The notes under the pieces are model-generated. The model was not told where the DNA came from and ran no database searches. It saw only the letters and a program-made list of their open reading frames with translations. Position numbers and translations under genes: made by a program. From Takakia lepidozioides (lineage: Eukaryota; Streptophyta; Takakiopsida; Takakiales; Takakiaceae): a stretch of DNA of 64,000 nt. Shown here piece by piece: positions 32,672 to 44,639 of this stretch (position 1 is the stretch's first letter; each line of letters begins with the position of its first letter). The stretch lies in the NCBI GenBank assembly GCA_030704615.1, contig CM060731.1, positions 43,772,001 through 43,836,000 of the forward strand, given 5' to 3'.

Positions 32672-33333
32672 ATCATGAGCCTAGTCCCATTAGCCCGGTA
32701 GCTGGGCTCACGTTTAGCGCAATAAGCGTGAGCCTAGGCTCACGCTTGGTAAGCATGAGCCCAGGGTCTAGGGTGTATTGGAAACAGCACCTATTCCCGA
32801 GGACCTGAGAACGGGGGCATATTCCGTTGGAATAGCCAACACTACTTTCAACTGCACAACACAATAAGAGAATCCAAGAGCACTTTTGGGAAACGAACGA
32901 CAGCACAATCCATGCCTATGCAATGATAGAATATCACCATGTATTACATGAGTTGCATAGGACCGGCACATGAGTGAGTGATTGAATGAAGACATGTACT
33001 TAAGCACCACTATGTTATTGCTTAATTGTTACTCAATTTCCACAGATAGTATGAAATGCAGACAAGCAGTACACCTACTACTTAACCGGTCTCGGACCTG
33101 TCATGTTGCAGAAGAGTATGGACTTCATCAGGTGATAGCGTGGCCTGGTGGATGTACTGGTCTCTTTTGGGGTCACAACATATCATGCGCACAAAAATGT
33201 AGTATAAGCGCTTGCAAAGAACCCACTTCTTCTTCTTTCTTAGGCTGCCCTCACGCATGCAAATGAAATCCGGGCAAATGCAGTCCGGACAAGTGCCAAT
33301 TGTACTCATGACCAAATCCAGGGGGGGGGGGAC
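32672..33333 (-). mobile_element. Truncated relative of element A (SWIM end)
   Basis: The array 32672-32766 contains GGCTCACG / CGTGAGCC units, including a perfect palindrome GTGAGCCTAGGCTCAC. The SWIM-finger exon of the transposase follows at 33082-33333 on minus. The distance from stop codon to array (about 320 bp) matches element A. The piece ends at a run of ten G residues (33324-33333), where phosphatase-like sequence begins. Confidence 0.6.
33082..33333 (-). pseudogene. SWIM-finger end of a transposase, degenerate
   Basis: The translation has CPDCICPDFICMREGSL, a WVLCKRLYYIF stretch, CCDPKRDQYIHQATL and HTLLQHD, colinear with residues of the intact copy at 12.75-12.93 kb. The zinc-ligand His after CK is Arg here, so the finger is broken. 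No upstream core is present. Confidence 0.75.
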
Positions 33334-33354
33334 TTCCATGATAGAAAATTCAAG

Positions 33355-33963
33355 CTTGCAGTCCGAAATGGGTTGGACGACTTCCTGAAATGGGTCCTTA
33401 AGCATTTTAAGGTCTACTTTTGGAACACTGGACCGTTAGAAAATGTCCTGGATATAGGGCTGGCTTTGTTTGGGAGAAGGTTTTACAAGGTCCGGGAATT
33501 CAGCAATGAGAACTGCGTGAAGCATAGACAGACATTCAGTGCCGAATGGCCCAAATATCCAAAAGCGCCAATATATCTTAAACGTCTCTACGACCTTTTC
33601 ACTGTAGACGACCCTGTAGCGTACAAATCAAACACACTTCTTATCGACACAGTAGAAAACATGTATAAGTCGTACTTGAACCCAAAGTCGATCGGTATCT
33701 TCCTTCCAAAATATAAAGCGCTCGTCGACCCATACAATGACAAGTTTCTTCTGGATGAACTCAAACCGCACCTGGAAGAGTTGCGGTTATCCGGAAAAGA
33801 CGCTGATATATTCAACGTGGAAAAACCCATAGGATGTCCACCGATAATGACCCAAAGGTCAAATGCCTCTTGCTATAGGATTTGCAGTGGCAGGTTTATC
33901 TTAGAAAACAAAAATTTCCTGACGCTTCCTTGGAATAGATTGAAATGTAGATGGCTGCTCTAG
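33355..33963 (+). pseudogene. C-terminal half of FCP1/NIF-type HAD phosphatase-like protein
   Basis: The open frame encodes FLKWVLKHFKVYFWNTG, a central charged segment, SNTLLIDTVENMYKSYLNP, IGIFLPKYKALVDPYNDKF, then LDELKPHLEELRLSGKDADI. This is the order of the C-terminal part of plant NIF/FCP1-homology proteins (PF03031). The usual second acidic pair LLIDD is LLIDT. The N-terminal half with the nucleophile motif is not upstream; a matching N-half lies downstream at 34079. A 24-nt hairpin follows directly. Confidence 0.6.
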
Positions 33964-33972
33964 ATTTTCCTG

Positions 33973-33996
33973 AACCTCGACTGTCCAGTGGATGTT
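33973..33996. repeat. 24-nt hairpin repeat, copy 9
   Basis: Arms AACCTCGACT and AGTGGATGTT, loop GTCC, two arm mismatches. It lies between the two phosphatase-like fragments. Confidence 0.75.
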
Positions 33997-34078
33997 GCTC
34001 CAAATGTCAATCCTGACCTTGGTTTATCTTGATTACCACCTGAGTGGATGTATGAATTTCTCACAGATTGCAGCACCA

Positions 34079-34330
34079 GTTTCTCCAGTTTGGAAAGGAT
34101 TGTGCTTGATAATATTTGACCTAAATGGAGTTTTGTGCAAAGTCTTGAAGCACCAGAAGAGCTACAGTGTCCCCCGAATGTCAGAGACAGACTACATGAT
34201 ACCAGCTCTTGTTGGATTTCGACTTGTCTATAGGCGGGAAAAATATTGTGAGATGTGGACAGAGTTGAACAAACATTTCCGTCTAGGTATATGGAGCTGT
34301 ATGATGTACAAGAACTTGGAGGTTTACTAT
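34079..34330 (+). pseudogene. N-terminal half of FCP1/NIF-type phosphatase-like protein
   Basis: After a probable splice acceptor the frame reads LIIFDLNGVLCKVLK and continues to CEMWTELNKHFRLGIWSCM. The DLNGV motif corresponds to the HAD nucleophile motif DxDx(T/V) with Asn at the second position, as in several plant NIF-like proteins. It is cut by the CATGAGCN array at 34333. Together with the C-half at 33355, the order along the plus strand is C-half then N-half. Confidence 0.55.
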
Positions 34331-34332
34331 TT

Positions 34333-34372
34333 CATGAGCGCATGAGCCCATGAGCCTATGAGCTCATGAGCG
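34333..34372. repeat. Five tandem CATGAGCN 8-mers
   Basis: Units at 34333, 34341, 34349, 34357 (TATGAGCT) and 34365 are in exact 8-nt register. The motif is a variant of the GTGAGCC unit at the ends of element A and marks the left end of a second methyltransferase-bearing element. Confidence 0.8.
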
Positions 34373-34472
34373 GGCATCCGCGGAATTGGAATTTTCCTGC
34401 CTTTATTGACGGTGTTATGTCCTCTTACCTCGGTAATAGGGTCTGTTTCTCCTGGTCCAGGATGCGGAATGA

Positions 34473-34755
34473 GGTATTTCGGCGCCGTTATTCCCAAGAG
34501 CAGTGTGCTAAAATGGTGTTTTGAAGACATCCACCGGGGTATTTCGGCACCGAAATTACCTCTTAAAATGTGATATAGTGCGGTATTTAATGGCGCAGAA
34601 CGGGCTATTTCGGCGCTGAAATACCCAAGTGGAATGTGCTGAAGTGCCTTGTGCTGAAGGCTTCCATCGTGATATTTTGGTGCAGTAATTCATCCGTGGA
34701 ATTTTTGAGGCCCATATAACGAAGGCGCGCACTGGGCTATTTCGGCGCCAAATTT
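34473..34755. repeat. Subterminal palindromic repeats TATTTCGGCGCCG
   Basis: Four copies (about 34475, 34540, 34606, 34738) of a near-palindrome TATTTCGGCGCCGAAATA with variation. They occupy the same place relative to the array as the CCTATTTCCG repeats of element A. Confidence 0.65.
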
Positions 34756-34995
34756 TCCAATAGGAATGTTAGAAACGGCAGGGTTTTCATGGCTTCAAGT
34801 TCCCGGCTCGATGGTGTGCATAAATTACTTGTAGGGTTCTTCACTGAAGTTTGTGTCTCTTCTGCTTTTATTATACATTTTGGTTTGCGGAAGAAATGTA
34901 GGGAATCGGACAAGCAGTCTGAACACAATGATTTTTCAAATCGTCAATATAAGTGTTTCAGAACTGTACAACAAAAGGATCCAAATGAGACTTTG

Positions 34996-36550
34996 CTATG
35001 GCGAGGATCCGCTATCACTGTCCGATGCATCCCCGGCCTCATGCAAGGATGGCAGCCTTCCACCTGCCTCCGAACCTGCACTGCCGCTACCGCTGTTACT
35101 CTGAGAAGCCTTCCCCTCAAAAATACCATCCTCACCAGCCGGAAGTGTCCACCTGGGTGCGGAAGTGTCCTCAACATTCCCCTCGCTCTCGGACGCGGAT
35201 TCTATTACGAACTTCCCTACTCTGCCTTTCACAATTCTATGTTGGCCTCACGCCTCATTATAATTCTCTGCTCATTCCCGTATGTCAATTGCTCTAACCG
35301 AGTAGGCCTATCCTCCCTCCTGATGGCTTCTCTGGCAGCCGTGTCTGCATAGGCTGGTAGAAAAAAGGACTTCTGGGGACTCGCGAGAAACGATTTTCTG
35401 GCAAAGAATGGCCGATGCGATTCTGTCTCCTCTGCAACAGGGTCCGATTCGGGCAAGTCTCCCAGCTTCTCCTCGTCGGACGACTCTGCAAGGCTGAGTG
35501 TACGCACAAACATAGAATGAAGTACATTAGAGAATTCAAACAGGGAATCATCGGCAGGTTGCATGGTCCCTACAACCGAAACCAATACACTTACTATGGT
35601 GCAACTCACTCGAAGACAGGCATTGGGGGAAGCGGCTTTGGGCGCCCTTGCATCAAATGAATTTCCTGGACTTCCTCCTCTTCATCTTCCTCCTCCCCTT
35701 CCACGTCCTCTTCTGCGTTTTTGGGATCCTCAGTCGGAGGCAGACGCTGAAGGCCCGCCAAATTGTAATCGTACAAGGCCGTATCCCCCTCAAATGAGAA
35801 CACAAATCGGTTCGACATCCTTCCCGCCCACATACAGGCACCTGCGAATTCATACGACACAACCACAGCCAAACTCAAGAATGAGTCGCTTCCTCGCACA
35901 AGCAAACATACACAAACGGAAATGGTGTCAATTTCGGTGCCGCATTCAATTAACGTTCTCACCTGTATTTGCAGTGACGTCGAGGACCCTGCCTTCAACA
36001 TCCGTACACGTTTCCATGAGCGTCTGGATGAATGCAGGACTCCTGGTCCTGCCATACCTCCATGGCTTGCCCGACAAATCACAAAGAATGTCCTTCCCTC
36101 CCACATGGTTGAACAGGACGTTATACTCCAGTGGATCAACTGTGGAATCAACAAGTCTTCCTGCTTCACGTAATTTGAATTTCGAATGTTCCTTCACGAA
36201 GCAAAATGCCTGAAAGATAAGAGTCTGCAGAGAAGGAAATGAAAACGTCAGAGGTGGCCTACACGTACAGGGGCAATTTTGGCGCAGAAATTGACATAGC
36301 AGAGGAGAACCACAGCATACCTTCTGGCCATCGTTGAGAAGACCCTGCGTGTTGATGCAAGTCCAGATCTTTTTCAGGATGGGTGCTGCACTTCTCCCCG
36401 TCCATACTTTGATATCATTCTCAGTGACTTCTCCATCGGATGCTAGCACAACAACACAGCCAACGTCGTCCAACATGTTGGCTGCGAACCCGAATCAAGA
36501 AGCAAATGGGGGAGAGGACAATTTGCTGGGACCCTTCAACATAGCCCTGC
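34996..36550 (-). pseudogene. Second methyltransferase-like gene, C-terminal exons
   Basis: Exons on minus: one ending 36321 with LDDVGCVVVLASDG; 36224-35963 with TLIFQAFCFVKEH, GKPWRYGRTRSPAFIQTLME and RVLDVTANTG; and 35841-35610 with GACMWAGRMSNRFVFSFEGD and a long acidic stretch. Intron positions and phases match element A's gene: the intron splits the Gly codon after motif I in both. A further Ser/Glu-rich exon runs to the stop at 34996, with a frame break near 35230. The region where motif IV should lie (about 36.50-36.55 kb) has an in-frame stop, and N-terminal exons are missing. Probably inactive. It diverges from the Ptta-like gene on plus. Confidence 0.55.
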
Positions 36551-36569
36551 GCGTGGCACATTTGCGCCC

Positions 36570-37963
36570 ATGGAAGGGGGACATGCTCAAAATCCAACAG
36601 GCTGTTCTTGCCCAGTCCGTCCACGCCCTCACCCCCATGAAAGGTATAGTGATGTATGTGGTTGTAGCAGTCAATTAGGTTGGAACAACAGAGGGGGGGA
36701 ACCATTGCATGTTGGCCATGTTTTCCATTCTCCCCGTAGAGGAGCACGCGCATCACAAATGGGAGGCAGGCCCCGTCCCCGACCTCCAGGTCCCCTGTAT
36801 AACTCATACCAGGAACCAGTGCATCTTGATGAGGATGAGTATGGGGAGGCAGATGTGTATGGACATGAAATAGGGGAAGAAGAGAATTGGGGCATGCCAG
36901 ACATGCAGTGGCCTAATAATGATATTGCTGGCGAGGGGGAGGGTTACATGGAGGAAGAACCTGTTATGCATCCACAGGACATCCGTAATGCAGAGCGGAG
37001 GGCAAGGCAAGCTGCGCAGGTTGCTATGAATGCAAGTTCTGCTTGGAGAGGGGACCAACAAATTCGACCCCCTCTAATGATAAAGCTGACTGAATTAGGG
37101 GCACCAACTGGAGCCACACGAACTCGCTGGCAGAATGCCCTTAAAAGGAAAATCCTTCGCATGCTAGATGTTTCCTCACACCTTAGAAAACAACGCGCGT
37201 CTGACTTGGATCTCGTATTCAAGACAATGAAGAGCATGTTTACTTACACTCCTGTTCAGCTAGATGTTGTGGTTGTGAGGAAGACAATAGGGGTCATGTT
37301 AAAAACTATTCGCACGGACTTGCGGGGTCATTTTCTCAAGGGGAAAGGCAAACCAGCAACTGTGAGTTCTGCACAGTGGGACCGCCTAGTGGCTTATTGG
37401 CAAACAGAGAAGTTTCTGAAATCTTCTGAGAATGGGGCTGCTGCTAACAAGGCTGCAAAGAAACAAAGCAAGACAGGACCCGGTGGAAAGAATGGGGTTG
37501 AAGTTCGTCTGGTAAGGACCTCACTTGCAAAACCTGAAGCGCTATTGATGATGTGGACCCCTTTTTGATGTAGTGCCTATATGGGAAATGTGGAAATGCA
37601 TGCAATTTTTGTGCACATGTGTAATCTAATACTTGAATATTATGGCGCATGCAGGCTATGTCAACTGGCAAGACCCCTTCTTTCCAAGAGATCCAAGAGG
37701 GATCAGTGAGCAAAGTGGGTGATCAGCCCACTGGCAATATTTTTTCCATGTTGCAAGCGCACACAAATTAATTGGCCTTGTAGGACATTTGACGGTTTGT
37801 TTGGCAGGACAAGACAAGCACCATCCGCGAATTGGCAGAAAAAGTGTCATTGTTGGAGGGAGGTATGGCGGACATGAGGAAATTCATGTCTAAAGCCAAG
37901 GAGTTCAACAGGCTTTTGGCTATGAAGTTTGGCCTGAATGCCACATTAAACATTACGCAGTAA
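36570..37963 (+). CDS. Ptta/En-Spm-like transposon protein (candidate), three exons
   Basis: Frame 36570 to about 37512, then exons from 37655 and 37809 to 37963 with plausible GT/AG borders. The first exon is acidic (near 36.82-36.95 kb). It then has a basic region with LKTIRTDLRGHFLKGKGKP, W.RLVAYWQTEKF and a Lys/Asn-rich stretch, similar to PF03004-type proteins of CACTA elements (W..LV..W....K..S..NK). The last exon is a short coiled-coil-like helix (IRELAEKVSLLEGGM). Its position just upstream of a TNP2 gene supports a CACTA origin. The true start is probably downstream of 36570, because that part overlaps the minus-strand methyltransferase region. Confidence 0.45.
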
Positions 37964-39377
37964 GTGGACATCTACCAACACGATCCAGGCAAGACACTCC
38001 CACTGCAAATCCTGACTGATAAATCCACACATCAAGTCTGCATTTGGAATTAGCACAACTAAGAGTATTTTCAGTACTTTCCTGAACATGCTAGATCAAT
38101 TGTTCCCTTTTTATGTTCATATCCTCACAAGCATAAGCACATCACTTTGGTGTTTGTAATTAGGTTTTTCTCATGGGATTGCACCAAATCACCAATGCCA
38201 AATGGCCAAAGCCCTTACCACCTATGAAGCAAGACAAGAGAATGCAGGTGTAGTGGAATGACCCAAAATTTGGCGAAATCATCTTTGCTGAACCTCCCAA
38301 ATCGAACTGGGGCTTTTTGATCTCTGCTCTGGCATATCAACACCCACAGTGTGTTGTCTACATTATGGATCCAAACCCAAATATGCACCTAATACACATG
38401 GAGATGGAGCTTAGGGTTAATGTGTGTAGGAGTAGCACTCACCACGGGTGATATGTATTGTTGTGGTGCAGGACGTTTGGCAGGCGGCCTTGGAGGCATT
38501 TCAACGGGTCTCTTCCCTTTCCCATCATGGAGGGGATTAGTGTTACCAGTGCATTCGTCGTCTGGAGGGCAGGTGCTGTCGTCGGTGTCTGAGTCGCCTG
38601 TAGTGTAGCGTTGATCGTCGGGTTCTTCCTCTGCGGCCATGCTCCGTGGTGGATGCTATAGTACGAACCTAGATGACCGCCTTGGCTCACCTTCAACCAC
38701 TGGTTTGCGTGGGGCCCGCTTTTGCACTGCCTTTGAGGGCAACGCTCTCTGCAGCCTGCATACTATTTAGCATGTTAGGACTCAAGCTAGCTGGTAAACC
38801 TCAAGATGACAAAAGAATGTGAAGTCAATTGAATTTCTTGGGTTCTTGGATTCTTGGATTCTTGGGTTCTTGGATTTTTGGTGCAACGAATGCAATAAAA
38901 AGTTCCCGCGCAAAAAATCCCCCCTATGTAGCACTCTTCTTCCACAGAAGAAACTCTCATACATGAGTGCGGGCCCTCATTCTCACCTGCTCGGCAGACT
39001 CTCTGTCATTCTACCCTTCCGTAAAGGAGGTACTTCCCTCAATGACGACGTGAAGGAGAGTGAAGGGTTGAGAAGGGAGTGTGTAGGAAATAAACCCTCT
39101 TTGACATCTCTGTCTCTAATCTGTCTCTACATAGACTTGCGAGGGCCCTTCTGTCACTCCCACTTACTCAGCTTTCCTAGCTTACTTCTGTTGCCAATGT
39201 GGTTACTCAGAATCCCTAGCTTACTCTGCTGCCAATGTGGCTAGTCCCAGTTCTTTGAACTTTGCTTTCACCTCCGCTACATTGGCTGCCCTTTCCACCT
39301 CGTAAGCCGTGAGAATTGAGCGACTTCCATTGGCCATTCGGTGACGACAGTGTGCAGGTGTGCGCGAGACAACTTAC

Positions 39378-42300
39378 GCGCCCAAAACCAATATTGCCAC
39401 TATTCCTCGCCTACAGCTGCCAGTCATGTACAGGCAACCACGTTTTTCAGATAGAATGTTAGCAGAAGCAAGACTTAGAAGGAGAGATGCGCACTTGTGG
39501 CAGAAGGAGGATGCCCTTGCCAGACGATAGGGATGGAAAAAACTACGGTGTTGCTGCTGCGTGTGCCACGGAGGGAAGCCGCTACTGAGAGCTATTGTCA
39601 AGTCTCACATGCTAAACTATGGCAGGGACCCGTACTTGCGCCAGACTCGCACTATGCAGGTACGGCGCACCATGACTAAAACTAACATTCGCATGACCGT
39701 TTTGAGTCATGTCGATTTCCCTTATAATGACGATCGATCATGCACTGGTTTTTAAAAATAAAACATGGAATTGCAAATACTATTTTATATGTACTGAAGT
39801 ATAGGAAACATTGACGATAACATTGGTTTAATTGACAGGATGAAGGGGAGCAATTTTCTGATGAGTCCTCAGATGGGGACTACTCTACGGCCTCCCTGGC
39901 TGGGGCAAAATCCATCGACAATGACATTGAGCTGGACGCATCAGACGACAACGTGGGATTGGATATTGCCAGAGCACTACAAGAGGCCTTAGAAAGAGGA
40001 GAATTCAATCAGCAGAATGAAACAAACAATGTGAATGGAGAGCAACCATTTCAATTTGACATGAGTGAAGGCGATTCTGATGAGAACGACATGAGTGAAG
40101 ACGATTTTGATGAGAATGACATGGGTTCAGATCTAGATCCAAGACAGATAGATGGAGCATTTGTGGATCCCCAACATAAAAAACTGATGGAAGAATCAAA
40201 AATCAAATTATACAGTGGCAGTAAGCACAGTCGTCTTTCTGCAACGTTGATGATCTTGAACGCATGCGCAACACACGGTTGCTCCAACTCATTTGTTGAT
40301 GAGCTCTTGTCTCTGCTGAAGAACTCCATTTTACCTCATGGGAACACCCTACCAGTCTCGCATTATGAGGCCAAGAAATTGATTTCCCGATTGGGATTGG
40401 CGTACTCGACCATCCACGCTTGTGAGAAAGGTTGTGTACTGTTTAGAGGGGCACTTTAGGATTCACTTACCTGTCCTAAATGTAACAGCTCCAGGTATTT
40501 GGTGGGTCGTGGCAACGTTCCAAAGAAGGTGTTACGTCATTCCCCCCTCATACCGCGATTACAAAGGGTGTACAGATGCAAGAGTATTGCCGAGCTACTG
40601 ACATGGCATCATAAGAACACCAGTACTGATGGTCTGGTTTGGCATCCCGCAGACTCAAAGGCCTAGAGTCACATTGACAGTATGTGGCCAGACTTTGCAG
40701 CTGAACCTCGCAATGTACGCCTAGGCCTTGCTTTGGATGGTGTGAATCCATTCGGCCAACGATCGACAACATGGTCAACATGGCTAGTTCTATTGTTTAA
40801 TTACAATTTACCGCCATGGTTGACAACAAAAAAATTCTTCACCATGATGGCATTGTTGATACCAGGCAAAGAATCAGTAACAAGTGCAAATATAGATGTG
40901 TACATGACGCCATTGGTGGACGAGCTGCAAATTTTGTGGAGCACACGTGTAATGGCACACGATGTGTCTAGGCCCCGATTTCAGAGAGATTTTGAGCTAT
41001 GGGCTATGTTGATGTGGAGCATTCACGACTTCCCTGCGTATGGGTTGTTGGCTGGCCAGGTGACAAAAGGGTACGCAAGATGTCCCAAATGCGGCCCAAA
41101 TGTGGACTCGTGTTATTTGCATCATAGCCAAAAATATATATTTGCAGGTCACCGCAGGTACCTTCCCTGCAACCATGCATACAGAAGGTCAAAAAGCTTC
41201 AATGGCTTCACGGAACAGAGGTCAACTCCCCCCACTGTGACAGCAGCTGATATCGAAAGGTTTGCCATACAGTATGCAGAATGGGTTGCTGTAGGCAATG
41301 GGAGAGCCAGAGGCCGAACATCCACAGTACCAGATCCTTCCAAAGCTAATGGGGTGAAACGACAGACGTGTCTATTCGACCTACCTTACTGGAAGGTAAA
41401 CATTCGGCTTTCAAGATCAACATGCATTTGCCTGTCATTCAAGCCCTGGTCCTTTACTGATGATTTGATCTCTTCAGGAATTGCCGCATTTGTCTAATGG
41501 CTGTACACATTTTGCATCTATGTGTAGGATCTCCTCATTCAACACACACTGGACCCTATGCATTGCGAGAAAAACCTCTGTGAAAACATAGTGAAGACTA
41601 TCATTGGAGAAAAAGACACTTTGAAATCTAGGAGGGATTTGGAATGAGATGGGATCCGGCAAGACTTGTGGGTGCGACCCCATGGAACCAGAGCAAATAC
41701 GGTGTTAATGCCAGCAGCCCCTTACGTCTTGAGTGCAGAGGAGCATAAATCATTTTTGAAGACTCTGTCATCGTTGAAGGTGCCCACCGGGTCATCTGCA
41801 TACAAAAAACACGTGGAGGATGGAAAGTTGACGTATTTGAAGAGTCATGATTATCACACACTAATGCAACAAATCCTTTCGTTGTGTCTACGTGGTTTGA
41901 TGGAACCTGGTCCACGACGCGCCATAATGCGAGTGTCAAGAGTTTTCAGGAAACTTTGTTGCAAGGTTGTAGATCCTGCAGATATGCACTCTCTACGTGA
42001 AGAGGTTGTCATCACGTTGTGTCTCCTAGAAAAAGAGTTTCCACCTTCGTTCTTTGATGTCATGACTCACCTACTGGTACACTTGGTTGATGAGTTGGCT
42101 ATCTGTGGACTTGTAAACACGAGGTGGATGTATCCGGTGGAGAGGGCAATGAAATACCTCAAGGGATATGTTCGTAATAAAGCAAAACCTAAAGGCTCCA
42201 TGGCAGAAGGGTATGTGTTGGATGAGGCACTAGGGTTTTGTACCGAGTCCATGGCAGATTTCCCCACAACCAGGAGGCGAATTTGGGATGCCGATGAGGA

Positions 42301-43456
42301 CGAGGGAGTGGAGGGAGTGGTTGGGGAGGTCCTCGAAGGCACTGGCAAAACTCACAAATTGGATGTGGATTTGCGCAGTCTAATTCACGATTATGTCATT
42401 AACAACCACACGAGCATAGCTCCTTGGATTGAGTGAGTATTGTTCCTTAGCACTTTCTGGCAAGTTTGCATGTGTATGAATTTCATTTCATGGTGGACAG
42501 TGACAGTTAATTTACAAAATTTGTGCTCTCGATTGCAGGAAGTATGAAAAAGCCCAAGCAGATGTGGAATCAGGTCGGTCTGCTTTTTGGGGAGAGGTAC
42601 TTGGCAACGTGGAGCCTGGTCACAACGCTGAGAACACAAAATATCCTGCGCATTTGCAATTACTGCCTCATTTTCAATCTTGGTTGGCTCAGGCTGTACA
42701 AGATGATGTGGCTGCAGGAATGAGGGATGATGAGGCGCTCTTGGAGGAAGTGATTGATCTGTCAAGACCCCCGTCTGTGAATGCAGTGTCATTCAAGGGA
42801 CTGAGTGCGTATGGGAACCACTACAGGGCCAGCATAGTCCGATCTAACCACTTGGTCACATATGACAGTGGGGTGAGTTCTATGTTTGAACATGAGGACT
42901 GTCAAGTGCGCTATGTGGGCATTGTGAAGGAAATATTACAAGATATGGCAAAACTAAAGTTGTCATCTTCATTTGTCGGCGGGTTTGTGCAAAAACTGTG
43001 GGGAGGAATGCCTCCATGAAGAAGGATGAGTTTGGGATTACCCTGGTTAATTTCAAACACATGTTACCGGCTAATGATCAACCCTGCTTGTTTCCATCAC
43101 AAGCTGAATAGGTTTTTTTTTCAGATTGTGTGCAAGAAAAAGGATGGAAGGTTGTGTTGGAGAAGAATCCACGATCGCTGAGAGTGGTGCATGATGTGTC
43201 AACATCACTATCAGACAATACAGATAGCGACATGTCAGCTCCCATTCGGCTCATTGATGATGTTCGAATTGGTGGACAACCATGTACTTGCCCTGTCCTT
43301 GTAGTAGAGGTCACTGAAAAAGCCATGGAAGCTCTGTTCAAGACCCCCATTGGGAATACAAAGGTGCCTGCACAAGAAAATGATGAAGCAAACTGTGAGG
43401 AACGTTCAACTTCAAGCAGTGAGGAGGAAGACAATCTACCTGATATAGACTTGTAG
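39378..43456 (+). pseudogene. CACTA (En/Spm) TNP2-type transposase, multiple stops
   Basis: Exons about 39378-39659, 39841-41395, 41528-42432 and 42539-43456, with GT/AG borders whose phases fit. The order matches plant TNP2 proteins: Cys-rich N-terminus (HGGKPLLRAIVKSHMLNYGR), an acidic block, CPKC, FAAEPRNVRLGLALDG and NYNLPPWLTTKKFF, and LPYWK joined to DLLIQHTLDPMHCEKN. Next comes a DUF4218 region (MTHLLVHLVDELAICG, YLKGYVRNKAKPKGSMAEGY), then a DUF4216-like C-terminus. In-frame stops lie at 39528, 40457, 40664, 41645 and 43109, and there is a frameshift near 42970. At least four stops fit C-to-T or G-to-A change. The copy is dead. Confidence 0.85.
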
Positions 43457-44639
43457 TTAGTTGGCGCCCTTGACGGTTGTGGTCTCCAAGCTCTCTCAGC
43501 TTTGCTTCATAGATGTTTCTCTGCATGCAAATGAATCCTTATGTGAAGGTAAGTCCCTGTTGGCATAAGCTCGTGTTTGTTTGTCGTCTTGGTATTTGGA
43601 GCCGCCAATTTGATTGGGGATATTTTACCTTCTGGCAGATAGTGGCCTGTCATACTGGGGGGAAAACTGAGCAGCAGCTGCTGGACTGAACAACACTTGA
43701 AACTGTACTTTTGACTCGGACCTATCTGGTTGGCCATTCAGTGACTTGCAGATATTATCCTTCTGTGCAATCTCGTTTCCCCATTTGCTATTGCTCTGTG
43801 GTTTTGCGATTAAAAATTCAATTAGGAGAATGGTTGCCAATTATTCCTCACACATGGTTATTCTCAGTGTTCAATGCTCCGTGATCTGGTCGGACTACTG
43901 ACAATCATATTCTATCAGCAGTGTTTGTGCCATCTATATTTCGAGTTCATTTATTTTGTTCAATATACATGTACACAGTCCTGATACACTAGCAACAATA
44001 GAATTTGTTTTTCCTCCTCGACTTGGAGTGGCGTAGCTCGCTACACTCCTGCTTTTCAGCGTTTTGAGCGTGCGTAGAGAATGAATACATATGTAATGGA
44101 ATTCAACCGACATTAATTAATACCTTGTGAGAGAAATCAGAATGAAGATGGCAGACTTGCACTATGCTTGGAAAAACTCCACCAAGGAGAAAAATAAAGA
44201 CTCTGGACTATGCGTTGAGTAACTGGCCAGCCAAAAAAGCCTTACCATGAGACTCAGATTGAAGAAGCAAAGTGGTCAGCCTCCCTCTATAAGTGGCGTT
44301 TCCTCAGTAGCATAGACTCTGACGATTGGGCTTCTCAATAGGATAGGCGGCATCAAACAACGATAAATAGACGAGCTCTCCTGAGCCGTGAAATTTCCGC
44401 GATTGATCTAACGACTCATAGTGCAGATCAATTGGGGCAGTCGATGACATTGATCATCGACGGCTTAAAAAACCATTGTAATCTAATTATGTAAGCTAAC
44501 GCTCTTTCTTCCGCCTGCTCTAAATTCCACATTCCTTGGCAGCAGATTATGCCATGTGACGGACATCGCTTCAATCATCCAATGTGTTTTTGTTTTTCCG
44601 TATTTATACTAAATAATATCTATCATTAATTGGGACACC

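Noticed and set aside
36500-36560. SPPF in one minus-strand frame as methyltransferase motif IV
   Set aside because: It lies in a frame with an adjacent stop, and it does not align with the motif IV region of element A well enough to trust.
36421-36807. Minus-strand 128-codon frame opposite the Ptta-like gene
   Set aside because: Its reading does not match the methyltransferase exons, which continue in another frame; probably a shadow.
38389-38640. Acidic 83-codon minus-strand frame with a possible GTGAGT donor
   Set aside because: No second exon, domain or paralogue could be identified; it may be a CACTA accessory exon but the support is too thin.
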